Shown here piece after piece: positions 37,906-48,673 of a stretch of DNA of 64,000 nucleotides (the first letter of the stretch is position 1; every line of letters starts with the position of its first letter). The notes beneath the pieces are model-generated. The model saw only the letters and a list, made by a program, of their open reading frames with translations. It made no database searches and was not told where the DNA came from. This stretch comes from Straminergon stramineum. Taxonomy: Eukaryota; Streptophyta; Bryopsida; Hypnales; Calliergonaceae. The position numbers and the translations under genes are program-made. The stretch covers positions 34,601,001 to 34,665,000 of the forward strand of contig OY987265.1 of assembly GCA_963920665.1 (NCBI GenBank), read 5' to 3'.

Positions 37906-38042
37906 TGTATCCAAACCGAATGGCATGGTTGCGGGTTCAATACCTGGGGGCGACAGGTTTTGTACCTTGCGTGAAATCAGCCTCTCCTCCTGATGGAACC
38001 CCTTGCTGTGTGTTTCCTGAACACGCTTGTTTCAAAAAAAAA
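37906..38042 (+). mobile_element. tRNA-derived SINE with target duplication
   Basis: Insertion of about 137 bases ending in a run of nine A (TTTCAAAAAAAAA). TACTCTTATGA is duplicated at 37,895-37,905 and 38,043-38,053, and copy 1 has that site once (10,211-10,221). The body contains GGTTCAATACC, close to the RNA polymerase III B-box consensus. The A-box side is short or degraded, so the 5' end may be truncated. The small size, A tail and 11-base or longer duplication fit a SINE mobilised by LINE machinery. Confidence 0.8.
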
Positions 38043-38310
38043 TACTCTTATGACTTATTATTTACAATCATCACCTTCAATCTTCAATGTATTCATGAGT
38101 TGCTCAAATTTGAATGACAATAGACGGAATGCTATGGAAGTGTTGATTGTAAGTAAATGAACATTGTTTTCAATCATGTGGTTGAATAATAAGTTATGAC
38201 AAATAGATGAGTAGTGGACTATGACATGTCATGTAATAGGTTCCAATATAATGTGTATGTCAGAGTGACAATTGGAAAAAACACCATTCTCTTGAAATAT
38301 GAAAATATTC

Positions 38311-38513
38311 CACTACAAGAGAAAGGTGTGTTTTCAGTATAATCCTATTAGAATAGGCATGTATGTAATGGCCTACTATGTGTATTTAGAGTAAAATTTT
38401 ACTAAAAATACATGAATTTTTAGTAAATTTTTACTAAAACCCCCCTTTTAGGTCACTACTCATAGAACTATACTACTAGGACTATATTTAAAACACACCT
38501 TTCTCTTGTAGTT
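38311..38513. mobile_element. CACTA-type miniature element (203 bp)
   Basis: It begins CACTACAAGAGAAAGGTGTG and ends with the inverted counterpart ...CACACCTTTCTCTTGTAGTT. A three-base duplication TTC flanks it (38,308-38,310 and 38,514-38,516). Copy 1 has no insert at the equivalent site (about 10,465). The CACTA terminus and 3-bp duplication are the hallmarks of the CACTA/En-Spm superfamily. The last base is T instead of the usual G. Non-coding. Confidence 0.82.
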
Positions 38514-38876
38514 TTCTAAATATTGGTCAAATTTAGCAATGATGCAAGGATAAATTTATAACCTTCACAATTTAAATTTTTGTAATAAGGGCCATATTAA
38601 TTCAATTTATGAATGATTTACTAATTCAAATGTTTTACATTTTTCTACCAAAACTAAATTTATTTCCAAACTTGTAAGTACTGACTTCAAGCACAAATAA
38701 AACACTCCTCTTTTACCTTTTTAGTCTCTACTTGAGAAACCAACAAAAACTGATTTTCCATAGAAAAATACAATATTAAACAATTTGTGTGTCTATCATT
38801 AATAAAATCCACTTGAGTTGTAAATTTACTTTAACTAAATCTTAAGAAATGGTTTTTTCTTTTGTCAAAAATTTAA

Positions 38877-39779
38877 CCTCTAAAGTCCCAAGCCCATTTT
38901 TCTGTCAAAAAACACTCAAAACTACCATTTTTGTTGTGTTTGCCCAAGAAAATAGAAAAAATGTTTTTTTAGAAAGTAACCATAGAATTTTGTACTTGAC
39001 TTGTTCGAGATCATGTGGTAAAAATTTCATGAAGTTTGACCATACAAATTGGAAGATATTAGCATTCAAAGTTGGAAAATAAAGTTTTTTTTGAACATTG
39101 TCTTGCAATTTTAGTTGACTTTGACCTCCATTTGTAGAATTTTTTTGCACTACACACTTTGAATTTAAAAAAATTTATGTTGAAGAATTGAATCAAAAGT
39201 CTAGGAATTTAAAAAAAAAATGCATTTGAATTTCATTCTTTAAAAAATTCTTAAATAGAAGAAGGTTCAAGAATGGAATTCAAGAATTGAAACACAATAA
39301 TCTCAATAGTGAGATTTTTTTAGCAAGCATACTTAACCCTATCAAACAATTTTCTTTTGAAAAATTGTAAACTTTGCATTCAAAAATGAATCCTATGAGT
39401 TATTTTTTGAAGAAAATGCTTAGATTGCCCAAAAAACAAGATTGTCTATAACTTTCTCATCACTAGTCCAAATAGAATGAGTCAAAGCTTCATATGTAGA
39501 CAAAAATATAGTTAGTATTTCAGGATTTAAAAAAAAAAATTATTTTGACTTTCTATGATTTTTTTTGTATTGCCCGCCAACCTCTGTTTTCAGCTTATTG
39601 TGCCATAACTTTTGCTCCCAAGCATCAATTGAAATAAAAAAATTATATTCCTAGAAAGCCTATGTACTTTTCTAGCTTCTCAAAAAGTTTCAAAAAATTA
39701 CAATGAATATTGAGACCATATGAGCCTACCCAAAGTTGCATTTTGGCCTCCATAGGGCCAAATGAATGGGACTTCGGGG
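38877..39779. mobile_element. TTAA-type element in copy 2 spacer (903 bp)
   Basis: Flanked by TTAA at 38,873-38,876 and 39,780-39,783. The left end is CCTCTAAAGTCCCAAGCCCA and the right end ATGAATGGGACTTCGGGG, a clear terminal inverted repeat. The empty site in copy 1 is AATTTTAAACAAC with one TTAA at 10,836-10,839. The subterminal sequence matches, in reverse, the TTAA ends at 9,531, 36,236 and 61,794, so these belong to one family. No transposase frame seen. Confidence 0.8.
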
Positions 39780-39783
39780 TTAA

Positions 39784-40774
39784 ACAACCAACAAAATAAT
39801 GAAGTTTTATTTATTCAACCTCTTCATAATTAAGGTAACTTGAAACTATATGATAGTCTGGTAGTAGATAGTTATCCAATAAAATGAGGACACTATTGTC
39901 ACTATGATATTGTTGAATCTTAACCTCAATAATTATGCCAAAACCAACTCATCCTCACCTTGAATTTATACCTCTATATGATATGTAAAGGGGTACGTTA
40001 GGTAATATACATGCGAAAGGAGCAAATGAGACTTCAAAGAATCTTCTACAATGGCTTTACAATGATAAGTTGATGCTATTAAGTGCTCAATTGTTCACAT
40101 TCATAATATTGGATAACCAAGCAATAACCCTCTACATGCTAGAAGATATCTATGCTTTGCTAGATACTTGAGAAGAATTTATCATTTAATTCAAGGATTG
40201 GGGTTGGTTAAGGAGTTATATAAGACAATTTTGTTTAATTGTAGGTGTCCCCTTTCTAAGTACACAAAAGGGCCCCCTACCACATTGGTTAACAAATGTT
40301 ATGTTTGGTGGGGAGTAAAAGGACCCCAACAATGCTAGTAAACAATGTTGTGAGTATAAGAGAGAGACATGTTTTCCATTGTTCCCAAACCATGTTTCAA
40401 AAAAGTTTGAATTGTTTGGAGATAGGGGATTCCCAACCATTGTCTAAAACAAAACCTGCCATGAAAGTTCACAAAAACTAAGGTTAAGCCGTCCAATCCT
40501 CCACTCTACTCCACAAGAGTGCCTGTCATTTCAACCCAAACCATCACATCTCCATAACGCACCACGCTAAATGATTTCAAAAAAACAGACTTTGTTTTAA
40601 GCTTTATAACTCTACCAGTCATTCATCTTCCTCTTCTTCCCAGTCAGCCATCCGCCTTCCCTTCTCCTCACAAATCCATCAACGATTGCACTAACTCTCA
40701 TCAGAGAACAGAGCTCCAGATCATACAGGCCGTACGAGCTTGCAATTGTAGATAGCATTGTAGAGAGCTTTCAA
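39784..40774 (+). promoter_or_regulatory. 5' flank of RPB3, copy 2
   Basis: Conserved with 10,840-11,748 and 63,120-64,000. The closest 200 bases (CAGACTTTGTTTTAAGCT.., ATTCATCTTCCTC.TCTTC, CATCAACGATTGCACTAAC) are the best conserved and probably contain the promoter and leader. No TATA box could be assigned with confidence. Confidence 0.4.
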
Positions 40775-43575
40775 ATGGAACCTGAGATGGAGCCCGAGAT
40801 GGAGCCCCAAATGGAGGAGGAGATGGAGCAAATGCAGTTGAATTCTCCAGAGTTGAACCATTCCCCCAAGAGGGAAGAAGAGGATGCATTGCTCGGTGAA
40901 AATTCCTTCCAGAGGTTTCCGAAAGTGGCCCTGATGGAGACGATGAGCAGCAAGTATGCGTTGCGGTTCAAGCTTTGGGACACGGATGGGAGCATGGCCA
41001 ATTCCCTGCGGAGAATCATGATGGTGGAAGTGCCCACGGTGGCTATCGACTTGGTGGAGATCACGGCGAATTCGTCCGTGTTGCAAGACGAGTTTATTGC
41101 TCATCGATTGGGTCTCATCCCTCTCTCCAGCCAGGGTGCCATGGCCATGCTCTTACCCGAAGAATGTCCCTGTGAAAGCGAATCCAGGTTCGTCTACTTG
41201 CAACAATTTTCCAGATCTTTCAATTTTTTTCGAATCACTTCGGAAAAACCATACTTCTGTGAAGTCATGGCTTTGATTGTGACGTGTGCAAATTAAGATA
41301 GGAAGCTCCGTGTTCAGGAAACAATACATCTGATTATGGAGAATGCACAACCATGTGTGCAAGCTTTTCGTAACTCTCTAAAAAAATTCAGATTTCTCTT
41401 GGCAAAAAACAAAACTGCTGTAGAGTCATGGCTTTGATAGTGACGTGTGCAAATTAAGCGCCATGTTCAGGCAGCCGTGTGGGCAAGTTTTCGAAACTCT
41501 CTGAAGGTTTCTCATGTTTTTTGCAAGAACCAATCTTCTGAGGACTTAGGTTATGACTTATCCAAAGCTAGTTTGCCGCATGTTTGGGTAATCCAACTGG
41601 ATATGGAGAATCGATAGCTAGGTTTGCAAGTTTTCGTAACTCTTAGGTTTCTCGTCATTCGCAAAACCCGAACTTCTGAAGACTTTGGTTGTGTAAAGCT
41701 TGCTGGCTGAACTCTGAGGTTAATATGCATGGGGTTGTTAGAATTGATAGCCAAATGTGCGAGTTATTGTAATTTCAAAGGTTTCTCATCTTTGGCGAAA
41801 ACCAAACTTGTGAAGACTTGGGCTGTGACTTGTGCAAAGCTTGGTAGCTGCACCTTCAGGCAACTATGAATTTAGTTGTGTAGGATTGACAGTCAAGTGT
41901 GCATATTTTCGTAACATCTGTAGAGTGAATGATTTTTTCTTGTGCAGTTGTCAGCAATGCTCCGTAGAGCTCACCTTGAACGTGACATCGACTTCGGACG
42001 GAGCGCTGGTGGTCACCAGCCGTGACTTGAAATCCGCGGATGAGAGCGTGGTTCCAGTGGACTTCGATGTGGACTTGGCAGGGCTTGGACAAGATCTGGC
42101 TCCTACGAGGTAAGCTAAACATCGTTGAACAACATACCTCTTCAATATCAATAGAGATGGTAACCAGTTGATGAGCCAATTCTCTTTTTTGCAATGTCCA
42201 TGTGTTGGAAGTTTGTTTCAAACCGTGTTGCAAGCGCTGCATTCCACGGATAATGCTTTCAACGGTGATTGTGAATGTCCTATGATTAGCAGTTCGGCAG
42301 TTAACATTTAAGGCTCCAATGCTAAACACGTTTCCCAGGGTCTTTATACATTGCACCATCTTGAACATCAAGTTGTGCATCATATTGTTTGCCATTTCTT
42401 TGGTGACGAACGTAACTAGTTCTCTTGTGGAAAATTGTTCATGTTCTACGTAACGAAAGTGATTAGTTTGACTCCTAAAAGGTTCTGATTTGTGAGATGT
42501 TATGATTTATTTGGTCAGTAGCCCATCCAATCACATTCTCTTTCAACACCCATTGAATTCCTTCAGGTCCTACCCCACAATACGCTTGACTGACTCCATG
42601 GAGCTGGTGCTGGTCACTTTGTGATGAGCAGAGGAATTGCCGTTACGAAGCTGCTCAAGGGGCAGGAGATAGCCGTGCGAGCCATCGCCAGGAAGGGGGT
42701 GGGCAGCTTGCATGCAAAGAGGTCGCCAGTGGCCACAAACACGTTCCACCAGGAGCCAGAAATTTTCATCAACGAAGTGAAAATGGATAAACTGACGCTC
42801 CCCGAGAAACAGGCTTGGGTGAACTCGAGTCTCGCCATCACACAGGACCTCACCCGGGCCACCAAAGTCTTTAAACTGGGACCCAAAACTCAAAATGTCC
42901 ATCCTCTGGCTCCTCCTCAGTTGCTTGCTTATCATATTCCCAGATGGAGTTCAGTTTGAAACGAATCTTTTTCTGAGTTTCTTAATGTCATGTAGGAGGG
43001 TAATCAAAACCATTTCTGAGGCTGGTGTTTCATTGCCATGTCTGAGGGTGTTTTTAGTGCCCCCTTCGGAAGGTTTTCAATGTGGCTCCTAGTTCAAAAG
43101 CTGGGACAGATCTAGTTTTAAGTGCTGTATAGTGGAGCAAATGCTTGCAGCCATTTTAACGAACTCAAGGAGAATTGCATTTGTGGCTTGTTGTTTTTGC
43201 AGGTGGAGGTGGTGAGCCCGGGTGTGTTCACCAGAGAGGAGCTGTTACGAAATGCCGAAGTTTCGGGGACGTCGGAGTTGTTCGAAATCCAAGCCAGAGA
43301 TGATACTTTCATCTTCTCTGTGGAGTCCACAGGAGCTATCCCAGCCTGCCAAGATCTTCCTGGATGCCATCAAAATATTGAAACAGAAGCTGCTTGCATT
43401 GCGGCTTGCAGAAGACGGCTCTGCCTTGCCAGTTGCGGATCATGAAATGGGTGCTACGTCTCCAATCCCGGAAAGGAATTACAACAATCAGAGTGTCCCG
43501 GACGATGTCACGAATCGATTAGCAAAAGTCAAGTTGGGGGAAGAAGCGAAAGCTGAGGCAGACTGGGACTTCTGA
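40775..43575 (+). pseudogene. RPB3: RNA polymerase II subunit RPB3, copy 2, one frameshift
   Basis: Exons: 40,775-41,187, 41,948-42,109, 42,632-42,896 and 43,203-43,575, with GT-AG borders and matching phases. The product would be the alpha-like core subunit of RNA polymerase II. Seen: the D/L-family signature [20 protein letters not shown] and [13 protein letters not shown], a zinc-loop pattern CPC..CQQC, KGQEIAVRAIARKG, FHQEPEIFINE and DDTFIFSVESTGAIPA. The N-terminus is longer than the usual plant protein and has a repeated MEPE motif that differs in copy number from copy 1. An extra C near 43,345 shifts the last exon out of frame (copy 1 reads CCAGCTGCCAAG here), removing the final ~75 codons. 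Everything before that is open, so a sequencing error or a very young lesion is possible. Confidence 0.9.
41195..41940 (+). repeat. Degenerate ~140-bp tandem repeats in RPB3 intron 1, copy 2
   Basis: Same array as in copy 1, with units carrying AGGTTTCTCATC, GCGAAAACCAAACTTGTGAA and GATTGACAGTCAAGTGTGC segments. The number and lengths of units differ between copies (for example, a shortened unit near 41,410-41,470), showing loss or gain since the duplication. Confidence 0.7.
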
Positions 43576-44482
43576 TGTATACCTTTGAAATCAACTTCTC
43601 CATTTCCAAACCTTCATTGGAGATACTGCTGGTGACGATTTCCGGGACTCCGAAGCCGCTGATGAACTTGTTAAATGCTTTAAGTCTCACGCCAGTTGAT
43701 TTCTCAGGATCCAGTGTTTTTTAATAGGGAATTTTGTAGTCATGAAGTATGTCCGTCTAGGATTAATTAAGTGCGTACAAATGCAGGCTATTCAAATCGA
43801 CCTGCATGAAATCAAAGACACGGGTTGTGTAAATGTGGGGACTTTTCAAGTGGGTCGGAGGTGTATAAAATTTTCTAAATTATCTCACATGAAGTAAATG
43901 GAATTTATAGCTTCCCAAATGCTTAGTGAGTGCGGTATGCGTTCAGCAGCGTTTGGACAGAATACCCATCGATGACCTCTTCATACAGCGTACAACCAGA
44001 AGTGAATGAGATGCAACCCGATTGATAGATACATCAAACAGAGGAATTTTGGCTTGCTGAGTAAATCACATTCTTTGGGAAAGATGCTGCTGTCCTGGGA
44101 CATTTTTTGAAGGCCTTGACTGCTTTTTGTGAGTTATATGGTATATTAGAATGGGATTGACATGGTTCCAATGTGCAGTTGTCAACCTGTACTCTGCGTC
44201 ACGGACAAGACTGTATTTTCGCTTTAATTGAATGGTTGATGTTATTCTATTTCCAGTTTGCAATTGAGAACATTTCCATGAGTCATATTCCTCATGGAAT
44301 TCATTGTGGATAAAATCCATGCCTTCCGTCAAAGGTTCTTCCTTGCAGGGGTTTCTTCTGGGGTAGTATATGCAGATCCCACTAGGATGTTGCAAGATTG
44401 ATTTTATTATTTATACTTTGCAAAGGGTCATCTTATCATGCTATAATTTAATTTAAGGCTTTGTCGTTCAACAATAATGCAG

Positions 44483-47400
44483 GTTCCTATGGGAGATATA
44501 TACGAGGCATCTAGGGCGGGCGACATCGAGCGGTTGAAGCTCCTGCTGGACGATGAAATCAATGCAAATGCTCTTGACAACTGGGACTCGGTAGCACTGT
44601 ATTATGCTAAAAACGATATTGATAATGGTAATGACGACAAGGATAAACTATTGCCATCCTGAGAGAAAAAGAAGCCGTTTGACAGTGAGGTGAGATGCTT
44701 TTCTTGTAGATATGTTTGAAGATATACTTTGGTATTCAAGGTTGCAATGCACCAGAAAGATAATTTTCCTTCTTCAATAGTATTAACACTTTTCTTAACC
44801 TGGTGGAAATTTAGGCAGGGAACTCATTTTCTTGAAAACTTAGTCATTTGCAATGCAAGTTCTACAAACTAGTGACTTGTAAGATATGACATCCTTCTAG
44901 GTTTTATCACAGTCAGATTTGCTTCCGTGAGATGCCTCTCAGATGCAATACTTACGGTTCGTGGGTAGTCTCGGCTTGTGATTGTGACCCTACTACTTCA
45001 AACTTCAACAATTTATAACTTATTCACATGGTACCCAAATAATTTCTACTTTAGTTTGTTGAATCCTCCTAAATTTTTTAACATTCTTATAGTAGAAAAC
45101 ACTCAGAAAAAACCCTGAAAGCCAATGGAATGGGTTCCTAATGTTAACTTTGCAAAATGTTTCATGCAATTAGAACTTATTCTAGGGATTTTTTTATCAT
45201 ATGTCTCTACAGTAGAGGGTGATTGCAAGAAACACCTATCCTATTTTGTGTCACACGGTGTGTGCTGATTAGTTTTTTGCCTATGGGTGATTGCAAGAAA
45301 CACTTGTCCTATTTGTTGCATTTTCGGTTTTCACTGCGTCAGTCCTATTAGTACTACGAGTCCTGCGAGTACTATGAAGGGTGCAGGAGATGAAACGTGG
45401 ACCGTTGATTGGAATCGAGATGAAACACTGGGAAGACACGTGGATGCATGGTAGTGGATGACAGTAAGAGATGTCAAGGAAGGATGATGTTTTGGGACAG
45501 TCCCTGTCATCCACGTTGGCAAATTTGCAAGCGTAGTGGGCCCCGCCCAGTACTAAGGAGTCCTACACTATACCTTGGACTACTATTTTCTGACAATGTC
45601 TTCGATTTACCCCAGAAAATGAAGCTGGAACTTTCCCATTTTTGAAAAATAGTTAATGATTTTTGAAAAATAATTTTAAAAGTGGCCATTATTGCCAATT
45701 GAGAGAACTACTGAGTGGAGCAAGAAGAAATTGGAAAACATTTTGTATTACTTAGAAAATGTTGTGCAAATGTCGCAGACATCGGAGCAATGCCAAAGGC
45801 AATTGAAACATGATTTTGCAAATCCCTCTCCACAAAAGTTGTAATTTCACTACAACAGTTCACTGTCCAGTTTTGACAATGTAATCCTTCAAAAAAGGTA
45901 CTCAATAGTACTAAAAACTATCAAAACCGCATATGTGACATGTAAATGAAATTCAATTTCACACCCTAAAATAATTTTGAAAAATTCAGATTAATTTGTG
46001 TTCATTCATCAGTGCTAGAGGAACCTACATTTTGAATTTCATGTTCATTCAATCATTTCTCCAATAGTTATGGCACAAAACAACCACCGCATTGAAAGTG
46101 TGACGCAAAATAGGATAGGTGTTTCTTGCAATCACCCCTATAACTTTTGTATTTTGGCTCCAAATGACTCCAGATTTGTAGGGAAGGTACTCGTGACTAT
46201 CATATACCTTCCCTAATTTTTTTCATAATTTCCAAAAATAATTTACTATCCAAAAATAGACCCCGATTCAATGTGACAATTGCCAATTTGGAGGTTTTTA
46301 GTACTATTTAGAACCCAAAAAACCATATTTTGAGCTGAAATTTGGATGAGATGGTCTTCTAGTAGACTTGTAGCTTTCTAGGAGAGGAATTTTAAAAATA
46401 GTTAATTTTTTGTGGTGTGGAAGTCTACAAAGTGAGCTTCTTTCTACTTGCATTTTGTAACATATAAAATATTTTTTTGGTGGGTTTTTTGGTGAATGAC
46501 CATCTCCATATGGTTGTTGCAAATGACCACTTTTTATTTTGTATATTTATTTATCTTTACTATTTTTCTTGAATTAAAACATCAAGATATGTATTTTCTT
46601 GAGATTGAGCACTTTTCTAGTTCTCCTACTTAGAGAATTTTTCTAAGCAATTCCTTTCATGGGTACCTTCATCTTAAAGGTATATACATTAATCATATTT
46701 TTTTAATTTAAAAAATAATAATTTTCTAATTTTAAAGTACTCCCCAAAAAATCAACAAAACACAACAAATAGGACAGGTGTTTCTTGCAATCACCCTAGA
46801 CTATTTTATATCCGTCCATGATGTCTGTTGATCTTTATGAGGTGTTAGTGATTGTCCAAGTCTACTTGTATTCGTTTGTTTGTTTGTAGGGACTGACGCC
46901 TGGCCCCTTCAACAGGGAGGCGATGTGGAGAGGTTGGAAGGGGCATTTAAGGGATGTTCCATCAGTAAGCAGGATGAGCATTTGGAAGAAGATCATGCGG
47001 ACGTGTGCTTCTTGGTGGCAAATGAGAAGTTCAGGTGTCATCGTTTTGTATTAAGTGCTCGGTCTGAATACTTCAAGGCATGATTCTCGAGGACAATGGA
47101 ATTTAGTCGAGGAAGTAGTTGCGAGTAGGGAAATGGATTCCGGGGCAGACTCTCTGACTGTTTTGCAAGAATACGATTTGAGCGCCCCAGCCTTTGAGAA
47201 AGTCTTGGAGTACATGTAAGCTACGGTGGTCCTGGTGAAATGTTATTCCTGTCTCTTATCCTCCAATTTGTTTGAACATGCAGTACATTCATTTATTTTT
47301 AATATTGTTTCGTTATTTGCACGTTAACTTTCTCTTGCGATGTCTTATGTGAAGATTTGATTTTTTTTCGCATTGCAGCGACACAGATTCAGTCAAAAGC

Positions 47401-48673
47401 GTGGATCTTGATCAGGTACTTCGGGAATACTGACAGAAGAGTGAGTTATGGTGGAGGATTTTAGCCGTCATTGCTATTTCTGGTGACAGAGTTGCATCAC
47501 AAAAGAACCCGCCCATTCAATTGGCTCAGTTTGTAATAGTCAATATTCGGCATTAGATTTCATATAGTCATCATTTTAAATCAATATTAATTACATGCAA
47601 ATGATGTGTGCTAGATTGATGTCAGTAACCATGGACCATGGACCATGGCTTTCTCTTGATATTATACTAGCAACTATTTATTTAACGTCAAGTCATCATT
47701 CACTTGACGTAATTTTAAGATTATCTTAATATTGATATGATATTATGTTCTATGAGATTAATATCAGTTTGTCTTTGCTTTTTGAATCTAATAGGGGATC
47801 TTTTTGGATTAGCCATGCAACTTTGTACATGAATTTCGTTGGTAAAGCGAATGTCAATAGCTTTCTTTGCTGTTTTCAATTGATTGTGGCTGTTGTGCTT
47901 GTGAATGATGACATGTATGTGTTTGGATTGTGATTATAGGCTGAAGAGGTGTTTGATGCTGCCTCCAGATATCTTCTGTTTCCTCTGAAGCGTGCTGTTA
48001 CTGATGCTTTGTTGCCCCAACTGGAAACGGCCACCCCAGCTGATTTGTGTGGTTGGCTCCTTTTGGCTGATAAGTATGTGACCAATTCCGGTTGTAGCAC
48101 CTCACCATTTGTGCAAAGAAAATTGGATCAGTTATTTATTGAATTAGCCCCGAAGGATCAAATCCAAAATGTAGGGCATGCTTTCTTCTTTATATCGGCA
48201 CATGTTGTTACTATCTTGGAGCTTCATTGATGATTATTTTTAACTCTCTAAAGGTGTGGAAGCGGCCGTTCTAGACCAATTCGGCACTTGAGGGTTAGAC
48301 GTGAAATCAGACCTGATCCGTTTTTCCGTCTTATTGCAGATATGGAGTGTAGAAGCTTCGGGAGTATTGTTTGGACACCATGGCCGTGAACTTTGAGATT
48401 TTTGCTGGTACCCCGGATTTCCGGCGAATGCTCTGGTGTCTTCCACCCCCTTCTGGAGACTTGACTGAGAGGACAACTGCTCCGAAGGCTCCTGGAGAAG
48501 AGGGTGGGCAAGCTGAAGAGAATGTGCTCGATGACTTGCATGAAAAGTGGTTGAACGAAGAAGGCTCTGAGTTAAACAAACGTGATGAGAGTGCGCTTGC
48601 ATTTGATAAGAGATTGGAGCATCTTGTTGCCCTAGCTGAGAAGGAAGACTTGCAGAGTGAAGAATCTCTGTAG
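44483..48673 (+). pseudogene. Ankyrin/BTB (ABTB1-type) gene, disrupted
   Basis: Similar to the plant ankyrin-BTB protein family (Arabidopsis At2g04740 type), thought to be substrate adaptors for CUL3 ubiquitin ligases. Parts seen: ankyrin exon 44,483-44,600 ([29 protein letters not shown]); BTB exon from 46,890 (DHADVCFLV, KFRCHRFVLSARSEYFKA); LQEYDLSAPAFEKVLEY to 47,217; a short exon 47,379-47,415; [20 protein letters not shown] from 47,941; and the C-terminal exon 48,340-48,673 (PPPSGDLTERTTAPKAPG, KRDESALAFDKRLEHL). Breaks: TGA 47,081-47,083, a frameshift near 47,100 and TAG 48,350-48,352. The first exon and the middle of the protein, including its first BTB domain, are missing. Confidence 0.88.
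45217..46796. mobile_element. TIR transposon(s) inside the ABTB1-type pseudogene
   Basis: Four copies of the terminal sequence GGGTGATTGCAAGAAACACC are present: direct at 45,217 and 45,285, inverted ending at 46,137 and 46,796. The outermost ends are flanked by TAGA on both sides (45,213-45,216 and 46,797-46,800). By sequence, 45,217 pairs with 46,137 (both continue into TATTTTG.GTCACAC) and 45,285 with 46,796 (both continue into CTATTTGTTG), so two related elements are interleaved and not simply nested. No transposase frame is visible. Confidence 0.75.

Noticed and set aside
37921..37965. Candidate tRNA gene.
   Set aside because: Only the B-box-like part is present, with no acceptor stem or anticodon arm. 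The A tail and target duplication show a SINE.
40721..41104. 127-codon minus-strand frame over RPB3 exon 1.
   Set aside because: Shadow of the plus-strand RPB3 exon with its conserved motifs.
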